Shown one piece after another: positions 26,619 to 35,697 of a stretch of 64,000 bases of DNA (positions within the stretch are counted from its first letter, which is position 1; every line of letters begins with the position of its first letter). A model generated the notes under the pieces. That model did not search any database. It was not told where the DNA came from and saw nothing but the letters and a program-made list of their open reading frames with translations. Position numbers and translations under genes: made by a program. The DNA is from Virgibacillus sp. MSJ-26. GTDB lineage: Bacteria; Bacillota; Bacilli; Bacillales; Amphibacillaceae. The stretch is from contig NZ_JAHLPW010000008.1 in assembly GCF_018918075.1 (NCBI RefSeq), positions 62,001-126,000 of the forward strand, in the 5' to 3' direction.

Positions 26619-27449
26619 ATGGAAATGGTTGATAATATTATTCAACGTATAAAAGAAGAGTTAGATGGACTGCCAGGTGTGGTAGGAATCGTGTTAGGAG
26701 GATCTAGGGCTAGAGGAACTCATCGTCCTGATTCTGATATAGATATTGGAGTTTACTATGATGAATCAAAAGGATTTAATACTAAAGATATCGAAAAATC
26801 AGCATTAAATCTTAATGACGAAAAAAAAGAGCATTTAATCACTGCCTTAGGTGAATGGGGGACATGGATAAATGGTGGTGGCTGGTTAGTTGTTAATGGT
26901 TACCATGTAGATCTTATTTTCCGTGATATCAAAAGAGTCAGTGAAGTTATTGATGACTGCCTGTCAGGTGTTGTATCCATTCATTATCAAACTGGACACC
27001 CACATGGCTACTTGAATGCCATGTATATAGGTGAATTAGCTATTTGTCATATTTTATCTGATCCCGAAGGCATATTGGCTGAATTGAAACAAAAAACGAA
27101 ACCTTATCCTGGGAAACTTAAGAAAGCGATAATTCAATATTTCTCTTTTGAAGCATCATTCTCTCTTATGTTTATGGAAGCCAATACGGATAAAGATGAT
27201 ATTTCATATGTAATGGGTCATTGCTTTCGAACAATTTCTTGTTTAAATCAGGTTATCTTTGCGAAAAATGAAGTGTACTGTATCAATGAAAAGAAGGCGG
27301 TATCCATGATTGAGGATTTTCCGATAAAACCGAAGCTCTATAAAAAAAGAATAGATGAAATTGTAACCCTTCTTTCAATGGATATTGACAAGGTGAACCA
27401 AGCTGTAAAAAATTTAAAGAAATTAATTTCTGAAACAGAAGTCTTATAA
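26619..27449 (+). CDS. Nucleotidyltransferase-domain protein
   Basis: 276 residues. The motif GGSRARGTHRPDSDIDIG (about residues 27-44) is a perfect NTP_transf_2 signature with the two metal-binding aspartates, and YHVDLIF supplies the third acidic position. The rest is helical, like the C-terminal domain of aminoglycoside or lincosamide nucleotidyltransferases. Start is ATG 26619 with GGAACGGAG before it. It might inactivate a drug, as its context suggests, but similar proteins exist with unknown substrates and I see no feature that decides this. Confidence 0.75.
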   Translation: MEMVDNIIQRIKEELDGLPGVVGIVLGGSRARGTHRPDSDIDIGVYYDESKGFNTKDIEKSALNLNDEKKEHLITALGEWGTWINGGGWLVVNGYHVDLIFRDIKRVSEVIDDCLSGVVSIHYQTGHPHGYLNAMYIGELAICHILSDPEGILAELKQKTKPYPGKLKKAIIQYFSFEASFSLMFMEANTDKDDISYVMGHCFRTISCLNQVIFAKNEVYCINEKKAVSMIEDFPIKPKLYKKRIDEIVTLLSMDIDKVNQAVKNLKKLISETEVL

Positions 27450-27520
27450 ATTCATATTGCTTGTACACTATAGCTATCCTATGTATAATGTATCGTCCAA
27501 TATAAACAAGGAGTTGTTCT

Positions 27521-27762
27521 AATGACAGAATGGATAAGTATTGCGCATGCAAACGAACATAATTTAGTGTGAAATCAGGTATTATGCTCAGAGTATCATT
27601 TTAAACCAATGTTTTCTTATCTGGTGGATATACCATTTGTGGAATCTATTCGAAGAAGACGTCTCACGCTTGCAGCAATAGAATTAAATATAATGATAGA
27701 ATTATTGATATGGCATTGGAATGAACACGGCATAAGAGAACAGTTTGAAACGGAGTAGGTTT
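27521..27762 (+). pseudogene. Joined remnants of a UvrA-like gene and an AraC-like gene
   Basis: ATG 27522 behind AAGGAG starts MTEWISIAHANEHNLV-stop. This matches the very beginning of UvrA-like (excinuclease A paralogue, drug-resistance type) proteins, in which ANENNLKN follows. Directly after, another frame reads [20 protein letters not shown] and [15 protein letters not shown], the middle of an AraC helix-turn-helix region, ending in TAG at about 27759. Neither can make a working protein. This shows deletion events beside the 27787 repeat. Confidence 0.65.
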
Positions 27763-27786
27763 TTTAGAACTCCCAAAGTGTTTAAT

Positions 27787-28065
27787 TAAAAAAGTAACAA
27801 AAAAGTAACAAAAATAAACAATAATACAAAACCACGCGTAATTATCCTTGGTTGGAAACGCTCAAAATCATTGATTTAATAACCTTTCACAATTAGTTAA
27901 AGCACGAAAAAGTGGCTTACAACACGCCGGGCATGATGTAAGTAAGCCCAAGAACTGAATAATAATAGCTTGATATGACGGGGTTTTCCTAAGGGGAAAC
28001 CTCGTTTTTTGTGTTAAAGTAACATGAATAACGAAATGAGACACAATAACACGAAATAGATTTAA
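27787..28065 (+). repeat. Dispersed att-like/terminator repeat, copy 2
   Basis: Same order as copy 1: doubled AAAAAAGTAACA, TTTCACAATTA, ACACGCCGGGCATGATGT flanked by TTACA/TGTAA, TTGATATGACGGGGTTTT, hairpin with six Ts, then AGTAACATGAATAA. Compared with copy 1, the TCACA/TGTGA arms have become TTACA/TGTAA, a compensatory change. The hairpin arms also differ but still pair. The region 28066-28236 after it holds only a possible TATAAT at 28195-28200. Confidence 0.78.
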
Positions 28066-28236
28066 TGATAACGTGATTATTAAGTTGGTTTTAATAACAA
28101 AGCTACGAAATTGAAAATATGAAATTTCTAAATGCGCTTAGTAATCAAGAGAGCATTATATGAATTAAATATGCATACTTTCTCGATAAATAACGGGTAT
28201 AATGTAAATGTATTAAAAAACTGGGAGGCGCTGAAT

Positions 28237-28479
28237 ATGATGCATGGAATGCATGGAATGTATGGATATGGATCAATTTGGATGATTGTTTTTTGGGTTA
28301 TTCTAATAGGATTTGGTATTTATTTAGTAAAGAGATTCATTAATGGAGATAAAAATAGTGTAAACAAAAATAACAAGAATACCCCTTTACAAACACTTCA
28401 AGAACGATTGGCCAGAGGGGAAATTGATGTGGAAGAATATGAACATTTGAAATCGATTATTAAGCGGGATAAAGACTAA
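28237..28479 (+). CDS. Small membrane protein with SHOCT domain
   Basis: 80 residues. A Met/His/Gly-rich start (MMHGMHGMYGYG) is followed by one membrane helix (about 14-31). The C-terminal SHOCT motif, LQTLQERLARGEIDVEEYEHL, is written here as LQERLARGEIDVEEYEHL. Start is ATG 28237 because GGGAGG lies 8 bases before it; the frame is open further upstream without a site. SHOCT proteins of this size often sit in metal-handling clusters. A two-component system and a multicopper oxidase follow, which suggests a copper-related role, but this is inference. Confidence 0.8.
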   Translation: MMHGMHGMYGYGSIWMIVFWVILIGFGIYLVKRFINGDKNSVNKNNKNTPLQTLQERLARGEIDVEEYEHLKSIIKRDKD

Positions 28480-28526
28480 GTTGAAACAACTTTGGTGATG
28501 CTTGAACATAAGGGAGAAAATGTAGT

Positions 28527-28691
28527 GTGAAAAGTGATAAGGAACGTAGAAAGAGAGCTATTAAAGGGGAAGCGATAACACATTTTCATCATTTCTATTA
28601 TGTGATAAATGCTGATTGTATTAGGAAAGAAATATCGATTGATATAGGTGTTCGCTTTATACTGGCGTATGTAAGGAGAAACAATGTTTAA
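28527..28691 (+). CDS. Possible small protein before the histidine kinase
   Basis: A 54-codon frame starting at GTG 28527 with GGGAG 9 bases upstream and ending inside the start region of the kinase gene (8-base overlap). It is basic at its N-terminus (KSDKERRKRAIKGE) and has no family I know. It may couple translation into the kinase gene or be chance. Low certainty. Confidence 0.3.
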   Translation: MKSDKERRKRAIKGEAITHFHHFYYVINADCIRKEISIDIGVRFILAYVRRNNV

Positions 28692-30093
28692 CAAAATTTC
28701 ATTTAAAATAGGTTTATTATTTTTTGTATTTATATTAATAATTGAATCCTTTTTATTTTTTATTTTATATATTAATTTGGCAAATAATCGGATTGACGAG
28801 GTAATGGATAGCTTGCTTGCGCGTGGTAACACACACCGTGATGTACTAGAAGATCACTTTGATCAATCGACACTTGAACATGTAGTGATCATGGAATCTG
28901 AGTCAGAGTTTTCTGTTGTTATTACAGATGAAAACGGAAAGATTGTTGTTTCGTCCGATCCTACAGAAAAATCTATGATGGATGTTGTGAACCATTCCGA
29001 CGAGAAAACGGACGTACCTATAGAAGGAAAAGTAGTTGAAGACCGTTGGAATGAAAAACAGTATATTGCAACCGACAGTCCAATTACAGTGAATAATAAG
29101 CATCAAGGGCACGTATTCATGTTTGCCGATACAGACTATGTGAAACAAACAGTCAATCAGCTAAACAATCAGTTTTGGATTACAGGCTTGATAACTGTTG
29201 TTTTAACAATTATAACTATATTTGTATTATCTCGATTTATTGCTCATCCATTAATAAAAATGAAGAAAGCAACGGAACAATTAAGCAAAGGGAAACATCA
29301 TGTGGCACTACATACCACACGAAAAGATGAGTTGGGAGAATTGGCGAATTCAATTACAAAGCTTGCGGAAGATTTAAAAACATCAAAAACAGAAAGAAAT
29401 GAGTTTTTAGCAAGTATCGCTCATGAATTGCGTACCCCATTAACTTATATAAAAGGTTATGCCGATATTATCAATCGAAATGATACGACGAAAGAAGAAA
29501 AAGAAGAATACATCGCAATTATCCGGGAAGAAACTGAGGAACTAACGATGTTAATCAAACATTTATTTGAGCTAGCAAAGATGGACGAACATAGTTTTTT
29601 GATACATCCTAAATGGCTGAATTTATGTGATTTTCTCCATAATATAATAGAACGAATACAACCTGTTTTAGCGGATAAAAAAGTAACGATTCATATTAGT
29701 TGTCCAAAAAGTTTGATGGTCTATATTGATCCGGAAAGATTTCAACAAGTATTTATGAATATATTTGATAATGCACAGAAGTATTCAGATGAAGGATCGA
29801 CAGTTAATGTGCTGGTTTCCAAAACGGATGAACACACTGTTATTAATATAGTCGATCAAGGGGAGGGTATCCCCGAAAAGGACCTACCATATATATTTGA
29901 TCGATTGTATCGGGTGGAAAAATCTCGATCAAGACAAAGTGGAGGTGCTGGATTGGGTTTATCAATAACAAAAGAGATTGTAGAGGCACATAGTGGCAGT
30001 ATTGAAATTGATAGTCAACGGAACAAAGGGACGAATGTCATAATTAAGTTGTTAAGAGGTGAACATACCGATGAAAAAGGTGCTGATTGTTGA
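28684..30093 (+). CDS. Sensor histidine kinase
   Basis: 469 residues. A membrane helix (about 8-30), an extracellular sensor region of about 130 residues and a second helix (about 160-182) are followed by HAMP. The HisKA box is IAHELRTPL with phospho-acceptor H247. The ATPase domain has the N box (NIFDNAQKY), the GEGIPEKDLPYIFDR G1/F region and the GAGLGLSI G2 box. Start is ATG 28684 with AAGGAG before it. It overlaps the response-regulator gene by about 20 bases. The signal is unknown; the downstream copper-oxidase lipoprotein makes metal or envelope stress plausible. Confidence 0.9.
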   Translation: MFNKISFKIGLLFFVFILIIESFLFFILYINLANNRIDEVMDSLLARGNTHRDVLEDHFDQSTLEHVVIMESESEFSVVITDENGKIVVSSDPTEKSMMDVVNHSDEKTDVPIEGKVVEDRWNEKQYIATDSPITVNNKHQGHVFMFADTDYVKQTVNQLNNQFWITGLITVVLTIITIFVLSRFIAHPLIKMKKATEQLSKGKHHVALHTTRKDELGELANSITKLAEDLKTSKTERNEFLASIAHELRTPLTYIKGYADIINRNDTTKEEKEEYIAIIREETEELTMLIKHLFELAKMDEHSFLIHPKWLNLCDFLHNIIERIQPVLADKKVTIHISCPKSLMVYIDPERFQQVFMNIFDNAQKYSDEGSTVNVLVSKTDEHTVINIVDQGEGIPEKDLPYIFDRLYRVEKSRSRQSGGAGLGLSITKEIVEAHSGSIEIDSQRNKGTNVIIKLLRGEHTDEKGADC

Positions 30094-30742
30094 GGACGAA
30101 AAGCGGATGGCTGATTTAATTGCATTATATTTACGTCCGCATGATTATACATGTGAAAAAGTATTTAATGCCAAAGAAGCATTGGATTATATAGAAAATG
30201 TAGTATTCGACATTATTTTACTTGATATTATGATGCCTGAAATAAGCGGATGGGAATTATGTGAAAAAATCAGGCGATTTTCGGACATTCCAATAATTAT
30301 GATTACGGCACGCGATCAGCAGGAGGATATTGTAAAGGGTCTGAAAATCGGTGCGGATGACTATCTTACAAAACCATTTGATGAAGATGAACTGCTTGCA
30401 AGAATTGAGGCTATCTTACGGAGGCAGGCACCAAAAGCCTACTTGGAAATAAATGATCTGATTTGGGATAAAAATCAATTCAATTTAACATTTAAAAATA
30501 AACCTATCCCTTTAACACCAAAAGAATTTTTGATGCTTGGGCATTTTATTCAAAATCCAAATCAAGTGTTTGCAAGAGAGCAATTAATTGAATTGCTTTG
30601 GGATTTTGATTCAGAAACAGAAGGCAGAACGGTTGATTCTCACATCCGAAATATGCGCGATAAAATTCGTAATGCAGGATTCCCAATTGATGATTACCTT
30701 CAAACAGTATGGGGGGTAGGATACAAGTGGATAGCTGGGTAA
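30071..30742 (+). CDS. OmpR-family response regulator
   Basis: 223 residues from ATG 30071, chosen because GAGGTG (30057-30062) lies 8 bases before it. The receiver domain has the acidic pair in VEDE, phospho-acceptor D52 (LLDIMMP), conserved T in ITARD and K in LTKPF. The C-terminal winged helix (ANDL-like strand, LTPKEFLMLGHF, REQLIELLWDF, VDSHIRNMRDKI) binds DNA. The start lies inside the kinase gene, so the two are translationally linked. Likely targets include this operon and the multicopper oxidase 100 bases downstream. Confidence 0.9.
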   Translation: MKKVLIVEDEKRMADLIALYLRPHDYTCEKVFNAKEALDYIENVVFDIILLDIMMPEISGWELCEKIRRFSDIPIIMITARDQQEDIVKGLKIGADDYLTKPFDEDELLARIEAILRRQAPKAYLEINDLIWDKNQFNLTFKNKPIPLTPKEFLMLGHFIQNPNQVFAREQLIELLWDFDSETEGRTVDSHIRNMRDKIRNAGFPIDDYLQTVWGVGYKWIAG

Positions 30743-30841
30743 GAATGTTATCTATTTTGTAACTTGTCCTTCATATTTTCTGCACACCTTTACTTTAATG
30801 TAAACACTAGGAAATATCTATATGAATAGAGGGTGTTGTTA

Positions 30842-32350
30842 ATGAAAAGAGTGGTTTTGATCATGACAGGGTTAATTGTTTTGTTATTTACAAGTGCATG
30901 TGGCAATATGAGCCCATTTGATAATGATGGGCAAATCCCAAGTGATCATATGGATCCATCAGAAGAAGATAATGATTTTTCCGGCCATGGTATGGGAATG
31001 ACGGGTCATGACCATGATATGCCATTGCAGTCTTCTACAGGGGAGAATGAACTGAACATTCCACCAATGTTAGAAAGTGATAAAGAAACTGAAGATGAAG
31101 TGTACTATACCATTGACGCACAGCAAGGACAAACAGAAATATTTGATGGAATTCAAACAAAAACTTTAGGTTATAATTCATCTTTTTTAGGCCCAGTTGT
31201 CAAACTTAAAAAAGATCAAACGGCACATATAAAGTTAAAAAACAGCTTAGAAGAGGAAACGACTTTTCACTGGCATGGACTTATTATTGATGGAGAAGCA
31301 GACGGTGGACCGCATACCGTCATTGAACCAGGAGAGGAAAAAGAAATTACGTTTAACGTACAACAGGATAGGGCAACACTATGGTTTCATCCTCACCCGG
31401 AGGGAAAGACTGCGAAACAAGTTTTTGGTGGGCTTGCTGGTTTGTTGTACATTGAAGATGGTTTAAAAGATACTTATGAATATGGAGAAAATGATTTTCC
31501 TTTAATTATACAAGATCGGACCTTCAATGACCAAAAACAACTGGATTATGAAGCCGTTAAAGATCCTGACGGTACTATGGGAGAAACATTACTTATAAAT
31601 GGTACTTTAAATCCTCGCTTAACCGTTGATAAGGAAAAAGTACGTTTAAGATTATTAAATGGGTCAAATATGAGAAATTATACAATTAAGTTAAGCAACA
31701 ACCAATCTTTTAAACAGATTGCATCAGATGGTGGATTATTAAACGAATCAGTGGAATTAAAAGAAATACAATTGACGCCATCAGAAAGGGCGGAAATTGT
31801 CGTTGACTTTTCTAAATTTGAAACGGAAGAAAACGATGTAGAATTGGTAATGGATGATGGGAATGATGAAACGGTATTATTGCCATTTCAAATCAATGAA
31901 AAAGATAATAATGGTGATAATAAAATGGAGCCTCGAGAAAATCCTGTAACGATAAATGATCAAGTAATGAATAAACAAGTAAGCAAGGAAATCACATTAA
32001 AAGGTATGGGACGTCACGTCACAATTAATGGTAAGAAGTTTGATAAGGATCGCATCGATTTAACGCAAAAACAAGGTGAAACAGAAGTATGGGAAGTTTA
32101 TAACGAGCCTGACATGATGGGTGGTATGATTCATCCATTCCATATTCACGGGACACAATTTAAAGTTATCTCTATTAACGGAGAAAAGCCACCAAAGAAT
32201 TTACAAGGGTATAAGGATACTCTTTCTCTAGACCCCGGGGATAAGGCCAAAATTGCAGTAAAGTTTAAAGAAAAAGGCACGTATATGTATCATTGTCATA
32301 TTTTAGAACATGAGGACAACGGTATGATGGGCCAGATAAAAGTAGAGTAA
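30842..32350 (+). CDS. Multicopper oxidase lipoprotein
   Basis: 502 residues from ATG 30842 with AGAGGGTG before it. The signal peptide ends in a lipobox (LLFTSAC), so the mature protein is anchored outside the membrane. A Met/His-rich stretch (GHGMGMTGHDHDMP) follows. All copper motifs are present: FHWHG, WFHPHPEG, HPFHIHG and YHCHILEHEDNGM, covering the type 1 and trinuclear sites. Family members (CueO/CotA-like) oxidise Cu(I) or phenols and protect from copper. The preceding SHOCT protein and two-component system support a copper-defence cluster. Confidence 0.9.
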   Translation: MKRVVLIMTGLIVLLFTSACGNMSPFDNDGQIPSDHMDPSEEDNDFSGHGMGMTGHDHDMPLQSSTGENELNIPPMLESDKETEDEVYYTIDAQQGQTEIFDGIQTKTLGYNSSFLGPVVKLKKDQTAHIKLKNSLEEETTFHWHGLIIDGEADGGPHTVIEPGEEKEITFNVQQDRATLWFHPHPEGKTAKQVFGGLAGLLYIEDGLKDTYEYGENDFPLIIQDRTFNDQKQLDYEAVKDPDGTMGETLLINGTLNPRLTVDKEKVRLRLLNGSNMRNYTIKLSNNQSFKQIASDGGLLNESVELKEIQLTPSERAEIVVDFSKFETEENDVELVMDDGNDETVLLPFQINEKDNNGDNKMEPRENPVTINDQVMNKQVSKEITLKGMGRHVTINGKKFDKDRIDLTQKQGETEVWEVYNEPDMMGGMIHPFHIHGTQFKVISINGEKPPKNLQGYKDTLSLDPGDKAKIAVKFKEKGTYMYHCHILEHEDNGMMGQIKVE

Positions 32351-32377
32351 ATATTTAAGTGAAGAAAAGTTTCTCGT

Positions 32378-32867
32378 ATGAATCGATCCTACGTTACCAC
32401 AGGCATTGGAATACTTTTGTGGGACCTCCCTACAATGCCCAAATATTTGAGTTATGTGGTACCTATTGGAATTGCAAGATTAGCATTATATATAAGTCCC
32501 GAAAGTTTTTTACCTATTGCTGATGATGGTTCATACCGAAGAAAATTTAATAATGACCAAGGCAATCTTAGCTTGGAAGGGTTACAACAAAAAGGTTGTT
32601 AACGAAGCCAATAATATAAAAAATAATATTAACAAAGCAGTTGATATGAAATTTCCTTCTAATATGCCAGTATTATTCTTCACAACGCAAGAAGATCAGG
32701 TAACAGAGGATGGCAAAAACAATGTGACTTTTTATGAAACACAACTTACTAATTATTCTGCCAGTAAAATTGTTACTTTACAGGGGCATCATTATCTTCA
32801 TTGGACTCGTTATAAGGAAATGAGTAAAGAAGTTAATGAATTCATAGAATCATTAGCTGGGGATTGA
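32378..32867 (+). pseudogene. Alpha/beta hydrolase remnant
   Basis: Only a C-terminal part remains. One frame gives LPTMPKYLSYVVPIGIARLA and SPESFLPIAD. A shift near 32525 leads into another frame with TEENLIMTKAILAWKGYNKK and a C-terminus containing GHHYLHWTRYKEM, where the histidine is the expected catalytic one. The N-terminal part with the nucleophile elbow is absent. I infer a truncated, frameshifted hydrolase of the kind widespread in Firmicutes. Confidence 0.7.
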
Positions 32868-32970
32868 TAATGTAAATGGGTGTAAACCTTCTTCAATTAA
32901 TGGGCGTAGTAATCGAATAAAATCAGCGCCCAATTTGCTATTGTCGGGCCAGATTGTGTAACAACATATA

Positions 32971-33018
32971 AAAAGTTGCCTACCTTAATCAAATGGAGGA
33001 TTAAGGGGGCAACTTTTA
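32971..33018. terminator. Terminator after the hydrolase remnant and methyltransferase
   Basis: A long interrupted stem (AAAAGTTGCC/GGCAACTTTT, then CCTTAATC/GATTAAGG inside) with an 8-base loop. It works best for the minus-strand methyltransferase gene ending at 33031, and also ends + strand transcription (TTTTATTAAT). Confidence 0.75.
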
Positions 33019-33030
33019 TTAATCAAACTA

Positions 33031-33954
33031 TTACTTTTTTACAGCATGGATGTAATGAATTGTTTCAAATGCTTTTAAATAATCCGAACGATCGCTGAAG
33101 AATTTACTATTTATAACATCCGGTGATAAATATTCGTAAATAAGTAATCCGGCATCTTCTAACAATTTTTCTATTTCATCATAAGTAAAACATGATTTCA
33201 TTGGTTCGCCACTAGCTGATGCCATTTGCACCATATTTTGAACACGGTTAGACACCCCTTTTTCTTCAAATAGTTTATCATCTGCATAATCAAAAACGAT
33301 GGAACTTCCCAATGGAATCTCTGCAAATAATTCTTTAATTAAATTAGAAATTTCCTCTTTTGTTAAGTAATATGAAACACCTAAAAGACTGTAAAAAGTT
33401 TTTTTGTTCGGTTGAAAATTCTCATCAATAAGATTTTGCAGGATACTATCTTTGTCTTTGGTGAAATCCATTGGAACAAAGTGAAGATTATCCGGAATTT
33501 GATAATTAGATTTGTATAGCCTATTCCTTTTAAAGTCTTGTGTAGATGGATAATCAACTTCAAATATTTCCAACTCAGTATCTAACTCTGAGTTCCGAAA
33601 GCAAAATGTATCCAATCCAGCTCCTAAAATGACGTATTGTTCAGCTCCTAGTACTATCTCATGGAACAATACTTTTTCACAATAGGCAGCACGCGCTAAT
33701 GGAGTTGGTGAGAGTTGGACTTGTGTAATCCATTTTAATATTTCATCGGGTTGGTCTTGGAATTTTATACCAATTTCGTGATTAAAAAAATGAATTCCTT
33801 GAATCATGTTTTTACGAATATCTTCAAATTCCTTTTGGGTAATTAAATCTTTTGCAATATAATCATCAAAAATCTTTGGTGTGTCATATTTACTGTGGTA
33901 TGCTCGACCAAAAGCTGATATTAAGGAAGTTAAACTTGATTCGTTTTTCTCCAT
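33031..33954 (-). CDS. SAM-dependent methyltransferase, leucine carboxyl methyltransferase (LCM) type
   Basis: 307 residues. The pattern PLARAAYCEKVLFHEIVLGA, followed by QYVILGAGLDTFCFR, is typical of the LCM/PPM1-like family in bacteria, which methylates O- or carboxyl groups of small molecules. Asp/Glu at the end of the next strand (EIFEVDYP) binds SAM. Start is ATG 33954 with GGGAGGATC before it. The gene has its own promoter and a strong terminator-like palindrome in the short leader, so it is probably regulated by attenuation or a repressor. The substrate is unknown. Confidence 0.82.
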   Translation of the reverse strand: MEKNESSLTSLISAFGRAYHSKYDTPKIFDDYIAKDLITQKEFEDIRKNMIQGIHFFNHEIGIKFQDQPDEILKWITQVQLSPTPLARAAYCEKVLFHEIVLGAEQYVILGAGLDTFCFRNSELDTELEIFEVDYPSTQDFKRNRLYKSNYQIPDNLHFVPMDFTKDKDSILQNLIDENFQPNKKTFYSLLGVSYYLTKEEISNLIKELFAEIPLGSSIVFDYADDKLFEEKGVSNRVQNMVQMASASGEPMKSCFTYDEIEKLLEDAGLLIYEYLSPDVINSKFFSDRSDYLKAFETIHYIHAVKK

Positions 33955-33977
33955 ACATCGATCCTCCCATATAACAA

Positions 33978-34063
33978 AAATAAGATTCCCCTGGCCAGGA
34001 GAATCTTATTATACACAAAAGAATGATAACAGTAAATTATAGCATAAAAAAATATTTTGTCAA
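33978..34063 (-). promoter_or_regulatory. Promoter and terminator-like palindrome of the LCM methyltransferase
   Basis: On the minus strand TTGACA (34058-34063) and TATAAT (34036-34041) are spaced by 16 bases. A nearly perfect palindrome (33978-34009: AATAAGATTC arms with CCTGG/CCAGG inside) followed by TTTTTG lies between the transcription start and the ribosome-binding site. No gene precedes it, so it is either an attenuator or a repressor operator. Confidence 0.65.
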
Positions 34064-34299
34064 TAAAATGGATTTGTTTTTTGATGTTATCGTTAAAAAA
34101 GTAAAAAATACAATAAAATAAACGGAGCGCGATTGCAGAAAAAAGGAATGTTACTATAAATTTGATACTTGTATCAGGCTTTATTGTCTTTATAATAGTT
34201 ATACTTTCAGTCATTAAGATAGAAACAAGTAAGGTTACAGTACCGAAAAACAATTTTTAAAAAAAGGATAGACGAAATCGAAAGCGAAACGAAAATTCA

Positions 34300-34632
34300 G
34301 TGCGTGTATTAATTATATTATTTAGTCCCATACTCATAGGATGTGGTAAGGCTGATATGCAAGGCATGTAACAGATACAGCGGAAAACGGATTAACACTT
34401 GCTAGGGAATTCACTCCTGATAAATATGAAAAAATCAAGGGTATTTCTCCGCGAAATTGTATAATAAGGATTGGATGTGAAAGGGAAAAAGGAACTAGGT
34501 TTAATTACTTTAAGATACGAAGATATGGATAAAATAAACAAAGGTGATGAAGTCGATGTCTGGATTGGCGGAGATATAAGGGAGTCTTATCCACCCCGAG
34601 CTGATGCGAAAAAAGTGCCAAAGAAGAAATGA
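34300..34632 (+). pseudogene. Decayed DUF3221-type lipoprotein gene
   Basis: GTG 34300 starts MRVLIILFSPILIGCGKADM, a lipoprotein signal with an LIGC lipobox, but a TAA follows at about 34371. Other frames continue with AENGLTLAREFTPDKYEKIK and then LGLITLRYEDMDKINKGDEV and VWIGGDIRESYPPRADAKK to TGA 34632. The end resembles DUF3221 proteins. At least two shifts prevent translation. The rest of 34010-34299 shows no gene. Confidence 0.65.
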
Positions 34633-34775
34633 ACTTTATAATACGAACGGGCGCATATCAGGAATAAAGAAGTGTGCCCACCATTGCTTTTTAATACTTA
34701 ATTTGTTGAATTAGCAAAGTTTTTTCTAATGATAAAAATAGTGGCTTAACGTCTTTTGTAATTTTTTCTTTTAAG

Positions 34776-34800
34776 TGAACGATTATTCCAGCTAGTCGTA
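34776..34800 (+). promoter_or_regulatory. Probable SigY (ECF) promoter of sigY
   Basis: TGAAC (34776-34780) and CGTA (34797-34800) are spaced by 16 bases, matching the TGAAC/CGTC pattern of SigY and the usual ECF spacing. It lies 36 bases before the sigY start. B. subtilis sigY is autoregulated in the same way. Confidence 0.65.
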
Positions 34801-34835
34801 TTATATATAGGTCATTATTATTTGGAGTAGATTTC

Positions 34836-35366
34836 ATGGATGATAAGGATTTAATTCAAAAGGCGAAAAAAGGAGATACATTAGCTCTTTCAGAATTGCT
34901 ACAACAGAATTATTCGTTTCTAATTAACTATTTAATGAAAGTTACACTTCATCCACAAATCGCAGAAGATTTAACACAAGAGACGATGATGAAGAGTATT
35001 GAAAAAATCCAGCTGTATAATGGTAAATCCAAGTTTTCCTCTTGGCTCATCACGATTGCAACGAACCTATTCATCGATCAACAGCGTAGAAAGAAGCGGG
35101 AAAAAAACTGGCTAGAGCAAGAACAAGCACTCAGAAAAATGAAATGGAATGCAGCCAATATGTACGAAGAATGGACAGATGTACTTGATGTACTTGCCCG
35201 AATGAATGAAGAAATACGTATGTCGATTGTGTTGAAACATTATTATGGGTACACCTATGAGGAAATTGGAAAAATGATGGGAGTTGCTGAAGGAACAGTA
35301 AAATCCCGAGTTTCAAATGGTTTAAAAAGGATACGAAAGGAGTTGGAGAAGCATGAAGAATCGTGA
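34836..35366 (+). CDS. sigY: ECF RNA polymerase sigma factor SigY
   Basis: 176 residues. Sigma region 2 (NYSFLINYLMKVTLHPQIAE, DLTQETMMKSIEKI, FSSWLITIATNLFIDQQRRK) and region 4 (YGYTYEEIGKMMGVAEGTVK) are complete. The order of the next genes is exactly that of B. subtilis sigY-yxlC-yxlD-yxlE-yxlF-yxlG, which makes the assignment firm. Start is ATG 34836 with TTTGGAG before it. It overlaps yxlC by 14 bases. In B. subtilis SigY controls few genes besides its own operon; the inducing signal is unclear. Confidence 0.9.
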   Translation: MDDKDLIQKAKKGDTLALSELLQQNYSFLINYLMKVTLHPQIAEDLTQETMMKSIEKIQLYNGKSKFSSWLITIATNLFIDQQRRKKREKNWLEQEQALRKMKWNAANMYEEWTDVLDVLARMNEEIRMSIVLKHYYGYTYEEIGKMMGVAEGTVKSRVSNGLKRIRKELEKHEES

Positions 35367-35697
35367 GTTTGAAAATAACCATTCTATGTTGAATGAAGAA
35401 AGTGAATGGGCGGTGAAGGAACTCAGAGATGGTTTGGAAAAACTGGATGAATGGCATCCAGTCACTACTCCGAACTTGCAGTGGTTTCAACAGCAGGTGG
35501 CATCAGAGAAAAAAAGAATTCAAAAAATGCAATGGAAAGCTCTCTTCTCGTTTATCTTTGTTGCAGTATTGGTGCTTTCGGTGGTGATTGCTGTTGTTTA
35601 TCATCAGCCAATTCTCTTTCTATACTTTCAGCTAGCGGGGATTATCTTGCTGCCCTTTGTACTTAACAGAACGAGAAAGAAGGTCAGTAATGAATGA
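35353..35697 (+). CDS. yxlC: YxlC-like anti-SigY membrane protein
   Basis: 114 residues: a soluble N-terminus of about 65 residues (LRDGLEKLDEWHPVTTPNL) and two membrane helices (about 66-88 and 91-106). In B. subtilis YxlC, together with YxlD, restrains SigY at the membrane. Start is ATG 35353 inside sigY, with GGAG 9 bases before it. It overlaps yxlD by four bases (ATGA). Confidence 0.85.
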   Translation: MKNREFENNHSMLNEESEWAVKELRDGLEKLDEWHPVTTPNLQWFQQQVASEKKRIQKMQWKALFSFIFVAVLVLSVVIAVVYHQPILFLYFQLAGIILLPFVLNRTRKKVSNE

